Shown: positions 23,501 through 36,314, counted from the stretch's first letter. The stretch is 64,000 nt of DNA from Phyllostachys edulis (GCA_036346405.1 CM070559.1:43403518-43467517), one strand, 5' to 3'. Numbers and translations: made by a program. The notes: generated from the letters alone by a model not told the origin.

Positions 23501-24335
23501 AAAGAGGATGAGCAAGGGAACGTGTGGCCGGGTGGACTTTGTCCAGCGCTTACCGAGGACGGTGATTCCATTTGCGGCGACGGCGCGCTGGTATTGAAGA
23601 AGACCGGATCGGTCCGGGTGAAACTCAGCTCGGGAGTGGCAACGTTGGCATCACGCAGAGGAGGACGGTGTGGCGATCACCGTGATGCGGCTACGGCGAG
23701 TCGGGAGGCTTCAACGGCGGAGAACGTCGATGCGGGGCGGTGCTGACTCTGAGGAAGATGACCGGGGCGGCGGCACTTGGCGGCGGAGCTTTGGCCGTCT
23801 CGGGTGGAGGCGAGCTAGGGCGCAACAGCAGCGGCACGGGACGAGGCAGACACGCATAGGGGTGGCGCCTTTATACGGCCTTGGGAGGCGGGTCCAACAC
23901 GGACGCCAGCGGCGGTGGTAACGTTGCACCACACGGTCTTGGTCTTGTAAGCGCTTAGCGGCGGCATGCGGCCGCAAATAACTTGCGGGCCCGGGAGCGT
24001 TAGGGTTACACGGAAGCAACCGAGCGGGCGGCTGGGGTTTCGGCAATGGCGGGCCGAGCTAGTGGAGGAATGGGCTGGCGCCGTGCGGGGTTGGGCCGGA
24101 TTGGAGAGAGGGAGGAAAGGGCCAAGTCGGAAGAGGAGTTGGACCAAAGAAAGGATTGAACCCAAAAGGAATATGAGATTAATAATAGTTTTTTTTTAAT
24201 ACTAGAAATCCAAATGCAAATAAAAAGATGGCAAATGCATTAGGAAAAATTCTAGAAAATATATCCAAGCACATAGAACCCAAATAAAATAGTTTTGATG
24301 ATAGTTGATGTTGAGGTTAATCAGATATATTAGTC

Positions 24336-24560
24336 ATCACAGACGGTTTCAGCTAAAAACCGTCTGTGATATATCAGTCATTACAGATGGTTTCAACTAA
24401 AAACCTTCTGTGATAGTTGCCTATCACAGACGGTTCTCAGTTAATAACCGTTTGTGACAGTATGCATCACAGACGGTTTGAAAACCGTCTGTGATGACCT
24501 CATGTCATCACTGACCCATAAACTCAGACGGCTCATGAAACATCTGTGATGACGTTTTTG
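24336..24560. repeat. CACTA right subterminal repeats
   Basis: Alternating TCACAGACGGTTT and AAACCGTCTGTGAT half-sites in inverted pairs, matching the left subterminal array of the same CACTA element. Confidence 0.9.
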
Positions 24561-25748
24561 AACCGTCTGTAAAGACCTTTTCTATAGTAGTGACCCTTTG
24601 CCACGCCGTATTTAATGGTGTGACTAAACTGTGTCGCCAAGTCTTGCCAAGCGCGTCCATTAGCGTGGCAAACATGCATTTGATGCTCCATGGTCCATTT
24701 GATTACCTGCAAATTTGTTAGCTACTCAGGTGTATGTTCATGTCATGTGGGTTGGCCTGTGTGTGTGTGTGTGTGTCACTGGTATGTACGTCCGAAGCTT
24801 TGAGCCTTCTTCTCTGCAAAACCACATTAGCTTGTTGAGCTTCCAGGGAAAGGTGAGGGCGTGACCGCCTATGTCTTGCTGCAAGATAGTGATAGAGGCA
24901 AGAGCAATTCTTCACTGTTGTGTTGTAATTTGTTTGTTGGAAAAATATCATCTTTCCTTGCTCTGATTTGTTCAATCGTTTGCACGATAGTTTTTAGGAC
25001 TACTTCACACTGCTAGTGACTTTGGGGGTGTGTGTTTTGTGTGTGTGTGTGGGGGTTCTCTGGGAAATTTGTTTATTTATTGAATTTTCATCTGATATAA
25101 GCCACAAATTTCAGCTCACGTGGCTAGAAGAGGTTCCTAGATGAAGAAATCTTATGATTGTTGCAAAAGATACATAGACCATTTGGGTGGAAAGATGAAC
25201 TTTTTTCTCAGACGCATGACTGCCAATTGTAAACATAGCATGTTAATCACTTCACAAGTTCACTATTTTCTGTGCCCATATACATCATATTTAGCATTTG
25301 ATTTTACATGAAAAATTGGTCAAAAATTGTAAACCTGATTTGAGCTAGCAAGAATTGAACGGTACTAACTGAATGCCAACTCTATGCAGTAGATCTTTTT
25401 TTCAAACCTGTGTTGTTCCTATTTTGAATCAAGAGATTGATGAATAACTAGCTACATCCCATTGCATTGATTGGTGGTGCTTGTCATGACTTAGGAGTCG
25501 AAGACCATTAAGTTGCGTCTTTTTTTAAAAAAAAAACACGCCTTTTAGACCTTTATTTTTATGTTGTGCCCTACCTTTTGTTTGACGTTGTTGAACATGC
25601 CTTGCCATGCCAAAAATTGAATGGAAAATTCGCCCTCCTCTTGATGGGGTGTGTGGGGAAAGTCCGCCCTCATCTTGATAATATTTGGGTTTAGGGTACG
25701 CACACGCATGTTGTTGTCACGGTTGTAGTTTTTGCAGAACAGATTCCG

Positions 25749-27581
25749 TTAAAAAAGAGAATGAAATTTGAAATAGACTTTATAATGTAGTTGTGAATTA
25801 CATGGCGCGCAGGGTTTGGTTACATGCATCAGAAACGACATTGCTTGAACTTTTTGTGAGATCTTCCCAACTGCATTGTTAAAAAAAATTGTCACTAAGT
25901 GACGTATACACCACCTATGGAGCACATCTGGGTGTCCATCAAGTTTGCTCTTCACAGCGTTCATAATGCCACTGTGCCTATCCGAGACGATGCAAACTAT
26001 CCATCCAGACCCAACAAGGCATAGACAAACTATATCATGAACCATTGCCAGCTTGCATTGTTCTCACCCTCAATAAGTGCAAATGCTAGTGGAATCATCT
26101 GGTTCTCCGCATCAATACCCACGGCGACCATCAAGGCACCATAGTACTTCTTGGTTAGGAATGTTGTGTCAACAGATAAGACAGACCCGCAATGCTTGAA
26201 GGCCTCTTTACATTGTCCAAAAGACCAATACACCCGTCCAAGAACACGTTTCATAACTCCTTCATTGGGTTCCATTCGGTTCCCGTGCTAAGGATAAAAC
26301 TCCATGCTCGGGTTCTTGGCCTGCATAACGCTTAGGATTCGAGGAAGCATCCCATAAGTCTCCTTCCAAGCACCTCACAGTAACTGCATCGCTCTTTGCT
26401 TTGCCTTCCATGCTTTCCCGTACTTCCCGCGATACTTAATGAACCCAAATATAGCCTCAATAAGGGTGATGACGGACACATCAGAGTCGACAGCCACAAT
26501 CCCAGTTATGCACCTAGCAATGATGTTAGCAGTCGCCTAGAGGTGCTCCCCGGACACTCGTACAGTCCCATAAGAGTGAGGCTGCTTCACATTCGTCATT
26601 TTTCATTGCTTGTCACTAGTTTTCTGCTCCCAGACCTTCCATCTGTACCCCCTTTCACACCTCACGATATACCTCTTGTTCACATCAAAGTGTTGTACCA
26701 CAAATGGACAATGGTACCTCATGGAGTATTCTTACAGCCAAATCTTTATATCCTCCATGCTTGAAAACAATGTCCTTGTGTATGACGTCATTATCTGGGT
26801 CTGCAATGACATCCTTGCTCTTCAACCCATTTGCATGGACAGCGTTACCAACCATTCTGACATCCTCGAATGCATGCACCGACGGGATCTCACTCATTAC
26901 ACTATGAAGAACACGGTTTTCCTCAGAGGAGAAAAGCAGAGCGAACGCTTCGTTTTTGATCAAGCTCTAACCTTCCTCGGACTATTCCATCTCGGAACAC
27001 CTCTTTGTCAAGCTCGTTGTTCAGTGCAACACCATTAAAATCAGTCACGGGGTCACTAAGATGGTGTGACGCAGAAACATGCATATACAACAAATCCACC
27101 AATGGGTGGAGGGGGGGTCGTTGTTAAGACCGACACCAAGGACCTGTTGGGACGGTTGCTTCTCCATTGGGAGGCCTTGCGAAAGTTCCATAGCGGATTC
27201 AATTTCCTCCATGGTGCCGTTCGCCACATGCACATTCTTTCCCATGTCCTCGTCGGCGATTGTCCTCTCCACCACAATCTCCAATGACCACACCTGAGAT
27301 GCGAGCACAACCTCTTTGTACGTACCACAATCATCGTCGCACAAGATTAGCATTAACAAGGCGTGTACCTTTGAACCCAACCCAACATCATACCGCCCCG
27401 CCATTTCGACAATGTCCCCAGGCCCATCCCATCTAAGGGTCGACTTAATCCTCATCACAAGAGTTCGAAAGGCTGGTGATTCTCGAAACACAAGTACAAT
27501 AACTTCCATGCCGACAAAGTCGACACCACTACCTGTTTGCCTAACCGGCCCACCAGTAAAAACGTGTACAACTTTATCCAT
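25749..27581 (-). pseudogene. MULE (MuDR-like) transposase, decayed
   Basis: Read from 27581 downward. The start MDKVVHVFTGGPVRQTGSG begins a 178-codon frame of the N-terminal region usual in rice MULE transposases. A second piece (26963-26685) has DVIADPDNDVIHKDIVFKHG. The DDE region is split over two frames (26275-26030 and 26045-25749) and includes VLSVDTTFLTKKYYGALMVA, PLAFALIEGENNASWQWF, IVSDRHSGIMNAV and HRWCIRH. These are the MULE transposase domain motifs, with first Asp in VDTTF and second Asp in SDRH. Several stops and frameshifts separate the pieces and no C-terminal zinc knuckle is seen, so it is non-functional. It lies within the MULE 14371-28726. Confidence 0.88.
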
Positions 27582-28726
27582 CTACATCCAACAATGAGAA
27601 CAAAACATTGTAAAGTCGATACTACATGCCATAGGTACCAACAACCACACATACTACAGATGAACAACTACGCTTCAAAGTAGTACTAACCATTCCATAT
27701 ATGACTAATTTTGACTGGTATACATCGAACACAAAATTCGTCGACTACTATGCCAAAAGGTCTGACAAACTGGGAATTGAATTTTTGAACTAAATAGGCC
27801 TTTGTTGAAGAAATTTTTTATTACTAACTCCCCACCAACTATATTTTCCAATCTGACCTTTTTTTACCACGCTGCCACCCGGGGCGTGGCAACCAAATTA
27901 TGCCCAAACATGCAATTCGGCCAAAACCCAAAAATGATACTACAATGGCATACCCAAATTCCTCACAAAAAATAATAAAACTACGATTTAATAGCCACAT
28001 TTCCGTCACAGCTACATGAAACTACAGTGATATATCCTATTTCATCCAATTTCATCCACAAATCCTACCCACAACATCCAATTTCATTCACAAATCGCTA
28101 AAAATCGCATGAAAACAACAAAATATGCACACATTCAAGTACCATTGCGCACTAATGCTATCCAATTCACTCCGACGTGCAAAGATTCAAACCAATTCCT
28201 CTCAAACATGTAATTCGACCAAAACCCTAAATCCACCAATCTAACCAATTTTATCCAAAATAAAAGGAGAGAATGAGTGAGATTACTTTGGGGATGATCT
28301 CTACGGGTTTATATATGGACCTCGAATCGGCTCCAAATTGATGGATTTGGATAGGTTGGAGCGGGGAGGAGAATGGAAATGCGGGAGGAAGAGAGGAAGT
28401 TTGAGGGAAAATAAAGAACTAGGTGAACCAGGGGCACCTAAGTCACCTCTGTCACGCTACGCGCTTTGGCGTGACAAGGCATGTTTGTCACGCCATGAGT
28501 ACTGGCATGACAACGACAAGGACTAGGCCACACAAGCCCTCTACGCTGGCACGCCGTGCGTACGACGGCTTGCATGGTAGATTTGGCCACGTCAAGAAAA
28601 GTGGCATGATAGAATGGTTTGGCCACGCCACGCGTTATGGCATGACCAAATGGGTCAAAATTAAAAATAAAGTTAGTGTTATGTTAACTTTAAAATATTA
28701 TTAAACAAGGATTAAATAAAAAATTC

Positions 28727-29526
28727 GAACCGCCACGAGAGATAGGCTCCCTGCTTTTAATCTTTTACCTTTTATCCTTTCACAACTGGCCTCCTCCTTT
28801 TGCCCTAGCTACACGATCTTGGCGAGACCAGAAAGACAAAACGGTGGCCAGTGTGTCGTGTGTATGCGTGTACATGTGTCTAGGTAGGTAGGTGCCAGTG
28901 CCAGTGTGCGTGTATCGATCGGCGAAGTTAGTGTTGCTTGTACGTGTGAAAATTGAGCAAAAGTGCACACGGCGCCATCGATTCAACGCCACACCAAGGC
29001 ACACACAGCCACCGCGCTTGCTGTTCTTGCATGTGCCGGCCGACGCAGACTGCACGGTCTGCAGGCTAGTTTAAGTGTGGGCGCCCCCGCGCTCTACCGT
29101 GCGTTCCTCGTCTCCTTTCGTCAGGATCGTATGGTTATCGGGCTCCTTGCTGTTTCTGATTCGTGTTGTCGTGCACGAACATGGGGGTCGATGATGTGTA
29201 CTGTTCAGCATGGTGTGGGCCACCGTGGTGTGGTGTGGTGCATGGCAGCAGTGGATTCAGAACTAAATTTGAGATATGACAGACTCTACTCTTAGACCAT
29301 CAGCGTGGCCCCGCGGGCCATGCCCTTGGTCACTGCTGCGCCGCGCCCCTTGGACTTGGGCCCTCTGCAACTCACCACACTGCTTTGGACTCCAGTCGTC
29401 ATCCGCTGGCCACCACCATTGCTCTAGGGTTAGGAGGTGGGAAGGAGGCCTAACAACTCATGAGGTTTGGGAACCAGAGCCATGATTTGGGATGACAATC
29501 TCGCATAAAACCCCGATTACCCATGG
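28727..29526. other. Non-coding interval between MULE and LTR
   Basis: No convincing gene is seen; short frames on both strands lack known motifs. If the MULE is removed, this DNA is the original upstream flank of the AHL gene. Confidence 0.5.
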
Positions 29527-29531
29527 GTAGA

Positions 29532-31995
29532 TGTCGGGACCCCGAGTATGCAACCTCGAGACCCTCTGTGCATTTTGAGCTAGTCCCAAGATCAGCAACT
29601 AGCTCGCACAGTTTCAACATCAATGTCATAAAAACCATACAACAAACTATAGAAGAAGCAGACAAATAATATTAATAGAAGCAAAAGACCTTATGGTCAA
29701 CATTTTTACAAGGTCTGCCACACAGGGCTATAACAAAGAGAGCTCGCAGCGGGAAAACAAAACGCTTGTGGAAACCATTCGACATGCCCACATGCAATCG
29801 AGTGGAGGACGTCTCCTAGCACACATGGTCTTTGAAGACCTCCTCTTCATAGAGCTCGGAGCTCCCTGGGTCCTCTTCGGCGACTGCTCAACCGGAGGGC
29901 ATAAAGCCGTGAGTACTTTGCATGTACTCAACAAGTCGTAGGGAAATATATGCAAATAGTTTTACACTCTACAGAGGTTGTACAGCTTGACCCACAAGAC
30001 ACGACCTCTCTAGTTGGTTGGGCACCCGTCGATGCCCCTGCTCACTTCCTTAGGTAAGCAGTCTAGAGCACGTGACAAGGCCTTTATAAAGCTCCATTTT
30101 GACTCGGTTCTGCTCGCTAAGGATTCGCCTTCCTGACCCCCTCTTGTGCCATTCTCAATCCAAAAAGAACCGACTAAAAGTATTGCTAATTAGTTAGCCA
30201 GGTCCACCCCATAATGAACTTGTGGTTGCACAGTATGGCCCAGATCAATGGCTTGCAAGGTTAAGTCCTTAGTGACTACTCAAACGAGACAACCACATCC
30301 CAATGTGCTTCCTGCACCCCCTTTACTGCACGATCACTCACCCGAGTATAAAACATTTTGAGTTCAACTTGGCCAAATGACCACCCTAGTCATGGCACAA
30401 TAAATTTTAACAACAGTGGCCGCGCCACAATACCATATATCATTAAGTCAAATTCAACATCATTGAATCATGTGATCGAGAGACAACGCATAACTAAAGC
30501 ATGTCTAAGCAATATACGCACCCATGTTGGTATCTCAAAGATGTCCAACTAAGATTACCCAACCTAAGGTGTCCAAGGGTACATGTCAACATGTCAAACA
30601 CAAGTATTCAGGGAGTCATATTGTCGAGTGGGTATTTAGCTATTTCTCAAACCATTTTTATACAATTAGCCATGTATGTTGGTATAAAACAATGTAATTT
30701 TACAAATTGGGTATGACATGATCAAAGGTCTACGACTTGCCTTCATTGAAGAATTGGGGTTCTTTGGTAGAGGTCGTTGGGTCCAGGAACTCTTCAGAGA
30801 AGCCGGAATCTACACGTGCGAAAAGAGCCAAATAAATACAACAAATCCAAACAAAAATAAAAAACTACCAAACTAGAACCAAAAGAAAGGTGAGAGGGGG
30901 GGAGGTCCTGAGGAGAAGGTCCTCTGAAGGGTACGACTACTCAACATGGTCGTACGAATAATACCAAAGGGGATACGACTACGCAATTGTGGTCGTAGGA
31001 GAAGGGGAAAAGAACAGGGCTCAGAGAAACTCACCATGAGAGAGAGAGAGACCGGAGAAGACAGGAGGAGGACGGTGAATGGCATGAACGCTTTGGTGAA
31101 TCCTTCGACAGCGAGGTGGTCGAAGACGGCGCATGCTCCAGCGGGCTCCTTGGCGACGAGGAGGCGACGACGCGGCTTCAACAGATGGTGGCGAAACTCG
31201 CAGCACAGAGAAACTGGGCAAGAGCAAGAGAGTTGAGTGACGAAAAAGGAGATGAAGGAGGGCTGCTTAGGCTTTTATAACCAGGGGAGGCGGGGAGAGT
31301 CGCTGAGAGACTCAGAAACACACGCATTCAAGGGTAGGTGGAGGAGGAGATGGGGGTAGGTAGGAGAGGAGACAAGAGGGGGAACTGGTACTGCAGAAGT
31401 GAAAGCATTTAATGCGACACAACAACATTTAATACGTGAGGACTTTTGCATCAGCAGTGACGCGACGAGAGGAAGAAGAAGGTAAGTAGGGCTGACAGGT
31501 AGGGCTAGTCAAAACTCGGGAGGGTGGTCCAACCAATGGGGTGATCGTGACCCAAGGGGTGGTCGTCCAGGACTACCCGAAGGTCTCCCAGGACCATCCA
31601 GGAGGTCTGGACTGAGGGGGAGGTCCAAACGAGAGGGAGGTCTGGACTGAGGGGGAGGTCCAAACGAGAGGGAGGTCCGGACTGAGGGGGGAGGTCCAAA
31701 CGAGAGGGAGGTCTGGACTGAGGGGGAGGTCCAAACGAGAGGGAGGTCTAGACGAACAGAGAAAGGGGAGGTTGAACACTCGAGAACTCTAGCAACCGCA
31801 AAACAAACCAAACTCAAATTAATTGAAGTTTGATTTAGTCATTTTAAACACTTTTAATTCCAAAATCTCAAGTTAATCTTTAGATCTTCAATAAAACCAA
31901 ATGGTTATTTTTATTTTGAAAATTCAAAAAGCTTAGGAAAACTGGTTATTTTTATTTTGAAAATTCAAAAAGCTCGGGAAAACTGGGACGTTACA
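29532..31995. mobile_element. Long solo LTR, 2464 bp, same family as 17524
   Basis: Begins TGTCGGGACCCCGAG and ends GGGACGTTACA. The 5-bp flanks GTAGA (29527-29531) and GTACA (31996-32000) differ at one base, consistent with an aged target duplication. No gag-pol is present. It aligns with the LTR starting at 17524 along its first about 600 bp once the nested insertion there is removed. It carries a 35-bp tandem array (31601-31748) and a duplicated tggttatttttattttgaaa phrase near its end. Confidence 0.82.
31601..31748. repeat. 35-bp tandem repeat in LTR
   Basis: Four near-identical copies of a 35-bp unit starting ggaggtctggactgaggggg, then aggtccaaacgagag; one copy has an extra G. The repeat is purine-rich on the plus strand. 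Confidence 0.93.
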
Positions 31996-32000
31996 GTACA

Positions 32001-33359
32001 AACCCTAATGGAGGTGAGTATGTTCCTATTTTTGTGCCTATGAGCACGTTCGTGGAATGAAAGTCTGCATAATTGGTAATTGGACATGGGCATGGATGAC
32101 CTCCACTCATGCCCACTTTTGCCCAATTACCTACCTTAGGGAACTGACAAGTGAGCCCAAGCATGAAAATCCTAGTTATGTTTTTAGGGGGGGGAGCCCT
32201 AGTTATGTTACAACACATCCTCCACTACTCTACTCTTCCTTATTCCCAAGCATCGCTGCCCCCATCCTAATCCCGCACAGCACAATGCTATAGCCCATAG
32301 CCCTCGATGCACCGTGCCTCTACCCCAGTGTCTCTTGGGGCATGGGCTACTTGGCTACTGCCTATTGGGCTGCTGGTCAGGTCCAACTCAACGATAAAGT
32401 AACCCCATGAAACGAGGTCCACGAATAAGCAAAGGCCCAGGAGTGGTGCCCTGGTCGTCTTCTATCTCGTCTCGTCTTGGTAGGCGCTGGTAGGTACTAG
32501 GACACGTGGGAAGGAGGTGTTCCGGCCAGCGGGAAGCTCAGCCGGTCGCCATAGCTCGCCTGAATGGTACGACTACCTCTGGTGCGTGGTACACATCAGG
32601 TTTCAGTGGCGGACCCAAGATTGAGATTTAGGTTGGGCGGAACGAACCAATAGTATTATCCGATAACAAAGTAAGACATACATAATACACTTGCAATCAC
32701 TGTAAATAGAGCATATGATACTAAATGAAACTCAAAACTATAATCCGCATCATGTGAACATACAAAGACATGTCAAATGTAGAAAATGTACCTCATCAAT
32801 GAAGTGCACATAACAATTTGCCACCAAAATACCAAATTATTGAATATACTAGTAACAACTTGTCAAAAGTAGATGGATAGTGGGTATTCGGATTAATTCA
32901 TCATAAATCGTAAATTTTTGAACATTGACAAGTAGAAAGACATACCACTAAAGTACTAATTAGGTCTAGAAGACCAAGGCGATTTCATTCTCTGATATTT
33001 TGAATGCTTCTCAACTAGCCTGTCCATTATCTGTGGGTTCGCCATAAGCCACTCCGATATCTACTTTGAAGTAACCAGTGAGTCCATCTCAAGGGATTCC
33101 AACCACTTGTACACTGGCTTCCAAAGATTAGTCCGCTAGAATCTATATGGGAATGCACTTTTGTCTGCATCTAAAACATGACATAAAGGAGGAAATGAAA
33201 GTGCACTACGAACTCAGTTTTGTTGATCAATGGAAGGAGTCCAAAACACAGCTAAGATATATGATGGATTGGGCCAACCCTTACTTGGGATGATTTGTTA
33301 CTGTATGTCTACAGAAGAGGCCACATCCCATCTTAAACCAGAGTGAATCAAGGGCCATA
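32001..33359. other. Non-coding interval with a lone hAT-like end
   Basis: No gene is seen. CAGTGGCGGACCCA at 32604 resembles the terminal inverted repeat of the hAT element at 35950 (CAGGGGTGGATCC), and AT-rich sequence follows, but no matching right end was found before the Helitron at 33360. It may be a truncated hAT element. Confidence 0.4.
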
Positions 33360-35456
33360 TCTCTACTAATAAAACATGGAGTATACCCCCCCCCCACAGC
33401 GGGACGATCGATCGTCCCACCTCTCCTCTTAGATGCGTAAGAGGGTCGTTCGCGAGCCGCCTCATCAAAAACCATCGCGGGCTCACCCTTGCCCCCGAAA
33501 CCATCGATGGCTTCATCCTCCCACGTCTCTTCGTATTTTGCAACCATTCCCACTATCTCACCCCTTCTCTCTTTCTATCTCCATCCAAGAGATGTAACTA
33601 CTTTTTTGAAGAAGGTAGCGACGTTGCATCGAGGAGGCATGAGGACGAGAGCCCACGCGTGCTACTCATCCAATCCAGTGGAAGCCGAGGGGCCTTAGAC
33701 TTACCAGCGAAGAGGCGGAGGCATGGTCTGCTGTTGGTGTCCATACTAGTTGATGTGGAGGCATCTGCTGGGTCGCCGGCCCACTTGGCTAATGCTATGC
33801 TCACATACATGCCCATTAACCCTGATTTCTTCATATTGCAAGAACCAAAAAAGAGATTGTTGCCGTTGTGGAAGTTCTCATGGAGGTGTTGTCTGGATGT
33901 GCATGCAGGTGCGTGAGATTCAGGCAGCTTGAGCAGAGCAGGGTGGTGCTTGCGAGGCCGTCCCCGCAGTGAATCGTTCTCCGAGCCCAGGGATGGTCGG
34001 ATGTCGCTCACCGGAATTTGCAGCGCTGCGCAGACACCGACAACCTCAACATCTTCTAACTTCTTGGCACGGTAAGAACAATTGGTACAAGAATCAATCA
34101 TGTTTGTTCGTTGCGTTGCTCGTTGGTGATCGTGTTGATCGAGCTCAGATCCGGTTCGACTTGGATTTGGAGGTGGGCACTCGGATCTGGTTGGTTATTT
34201 CTATGTTTTTTGTTCATGTTGTATGAGGGTGCTAATGCATGGATGAATCTTTGTTTGTTTAGGTTGATTTGGTGCTAATGCCTCCTCAACACCCGACAGG
34301 AGGATGCGAACCGTGGCGATGGCACTATGACCCCAAGCCAGGGGTTTAGCTGTCTAGGTTGTCATCTCCGGCACTGAGGTCCATCTCGACGTCGGCAGCG
34401 GCGCCAACCGCCTCGCCACGCTCCTCGCCAAGGATCTCCTCCCGCTCTTCCTCGTTGAGCTCCCCGCCAACGGTGCTAAAGCATCTCTGTCTCGGCCGAG
34501 GAGTGTGGGCATCGTGGCGGGCCCTCCTTTGTAGATGAGGAGACCCAGAAGCAGAAACCTAGGGGCAGGGCGCCTGTGGCGCCTGACACGATGGTGTTGG
34601 TGTTTCTGTTCAATTCTAGCATTCGTTTTGACTTCATTTCAAGGGCTAACCACAAATTTGAACTCATGAACAGGATAAATACGTTCACAGACTTGGAAAA
34701 CAATAAAAGGAATATTTTTCGTCTAAAAAAAGAGAAAGGAATATTCAATGATTAATGATTTACGTCATTCGCTACGAAACATCATTCTTTTTTTCTCAAT
34801 GTTTTATTTCTACATACCTATGATGCTTGAAGGTTTTTTTGCTTATTAAGTCTTGAGATTATCTTCGTTGAAGTAATTGGTTGTTTCTGCACATAGTTTG
34901 GTCACAGCATAGCGAAAAGCAATTATGGGTAGGGTGAACCTTTTAAAGAGGAAAACATTCAGCTTGTTGTAGTAATTTTGTTTGGCCATGGTTTTCAGCC
35001 GCCGGCGAGGAATCAATGACAAGTAATTGAGTGGATGCATGGATGGTAATATCAGATATAGAGAGCAACAAACATGGCAGAATCTGGGAGGCAGCTCCTA
35101 GCTTCCATGCAGAGATTGTCCTACTACGTCGACTATAGTAGCATCATGCTATCACCTTGCTAGGCATTTTGTACACCTCACAAAGAAAAGCTTAACTCAT
35201 ACCCGTTTGGAGCTTGAGAATTGTAAAAGTTAGCATATGTTTACATCTGAAATGTACTTCCTTTTCTTGCATTGGATCCCAACTGTTTGTTAATTAGTAT
35301 CATAGTCATTGTTTCAATCAAGGCTCTTGATTGCTTTTAGTGGACGTAATCAAGCAGCAACAAACTTCTATTCCTTTGAGTAAGAATGTATTTCTGCAAC
35401 AAAATATTTAGTATAAAATTTGATTTTTCCGTTGCAACGCACAGGCACCTAACTAG
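33360..35456 (+). mobile_element. Helitron, non-autonomous, 2097 bp
   Basis: Starts TCTCTACTAATAAAA directly after an A (33359) and ends CTAG at 35453-35456 directly before a T (35457), the A/T insertion preference and TC...CTRR ends of Helitrons. Just inside the 3' end is ccgttgcaacgcacaggcac, an imperfect stem-loop of the usual Helitron 3' hairpin type. There are no terminal inverted repeats or target duplication, as expected. No RepHel protein is encoded. The 5' half is GC-rich and contains an antisense open frame (33598-34101, 167 codons) with no recognised domain, and 34260-34550 also has coding-like composition, so captured gene pieces are possible. Confidence 0.8.
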
Positions 35457-36314
35457 TATTGAATTAACCATGGGCGACTTAGTTCATTACCCCTAGTCCT
35501 AATAGGTTTACTGAATCCTCTTAGAAAAAAAAAGTTCACTGAATCCTAAACGAGAGGACCTTGTAAAAAAAAGTACACTAAATCTAGAGGTGTTCATGGG
35601 TAGCCTGGCCTGGACCGGTGAACCCTAAACCAAAGAACCTTCTAAAAAAGCACACTAAATCTAGAGGTGTTCATGGGTGGCCCAGCCCGAGCCGGTCTTG
35701 GGACTCCATTTTCGGCCCGAAAACCCGCTAAAATATAATAAAAATCTATTTATTTATTCTCGAAATGAATTAAATATTACTTTTTATTCTAAAAAAGAAT
35801 TAAAATATTTTTTAATGGGAAAACTCAGGCTACCCGTTAGAGACCGGGCTTTTCAGGCCCAGCCAAAGTCTGGCCCGACGTTTGAATATGTCTAATTAAA
35901 TCTGCTACATCAATTAGATGATCGGTACATACTTATTCAACGTCGTATACAGGGGTGGATCCAGAACGAAAATGACCGGGTGTCCCATATATATCACACA
36001 TGTCTAATTATAAAAGCAATGTTGTGTAGAAATTAGAATAGTAATGTGTTAAACAATTCAACATGATGGATGAAAAAATAGCCATCAAAATGCTTACCAA
36101 AACAAAGGATCCTACACTCCTAGTACTAGTTTTGGTTAACTGTGGCAAAGTGAATAAATGATGGATAAAGTTCCAAACCATGGGCAAAAGATGGTCAGGA
36201 TCGGCAAAAAACAACATCCGACCTTGATAACCTACAAAAAGTAGAAGAAATCACTTAGTAAATTTTAAGTAAAGAATCATGAATTTATCGAAACAAAGAT
36301 AAGTACATTACATT

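Larger units (their letters stand above)
17524..24325. mobile_element. Long LTR (gypsy-like), 3'-truncated, with nested LTR
   Basis: Begins TGTCGGGACCC, the same start as the LTR at 29532, and stays alignable with it (agaccttaaggtca versus agaccttatggtca; tttacactctgcagag versus tttacactctacagag). The nested solo LTR 17788-21007 interrupts it; across that insertion the two halves join as gcccatag plus gcaatcgg, matching gcccacatgcaatcg in the other copy. GC-rich sequence at 22860-24165 gives long but featureless open frames. The expected 3' end (GGGACGTTACA in the other copy) and a target duplication are missing, so the right end is truncated near the CACTA subterminal repeats; the end coordinate is approximate. 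Confidence 0.7.
14617..24592. mobile_element. CACTA (En/Spm) element, non-autonomous, about 10 kb
   Basis: Starts CACTACTACAAAAA at 14617 and ends TTTTCTATAGTAGTG at 24592, inverted CACTA termini. Both sides are flanked by the 3-bp duplication ACC (14614-14616, 24593-24595), as expected of the superfamily. Dense subterminal repeats of the TCACAGACGGTT type occupy 14655-15000 and 24336-24560 in both orientations, the typical transposase-binding architecture. No TNPA/TNPD-like transposase is recognisable. The interior holds an uncharacterised broken gene (15185-15679), another repeat cluster (16050-16200) and two nested LTR insertions starting at 17524. Joining its flanks restores a continuous MULE subterminal sequence. 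Confidence 0.9.
14371..28726 (-). mobile_element. MULE with decayed transposase, split by CACTA
   Basis: The left end starts GAAAAAATTATTTAAT (14371); the right end, read inward on the other strand, is GAATTTTTTATTTAAT (ending 28726). Similarity continues through ATATTTTAAAGTTAAC on both sides. The 9-bp flanks (14362-14370 ggactgcga; 28727-28735 gaaccgcca) match at 6 of 9 positions, consistent with an old Mutator-type duplication. Subterminal regions carry inverted GTCACGCC/GGCGTGAC-type motifs. The transposase gene lies on the minus strand (25749-27581). A CACTA element (14617-24592) is inserted in the left subterminal part; without it the MULE is about 4.4 kb. Confidence 0.75.

Noticed and set aside
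22943..23746. 267-codon open frame in the GC-rich part of the 17.5-kb LTR
   Set aside because: Gly/Arg/Thr-rich with no domain, overlapped by long frames on the other strand, inside an LTR; composition artefact.
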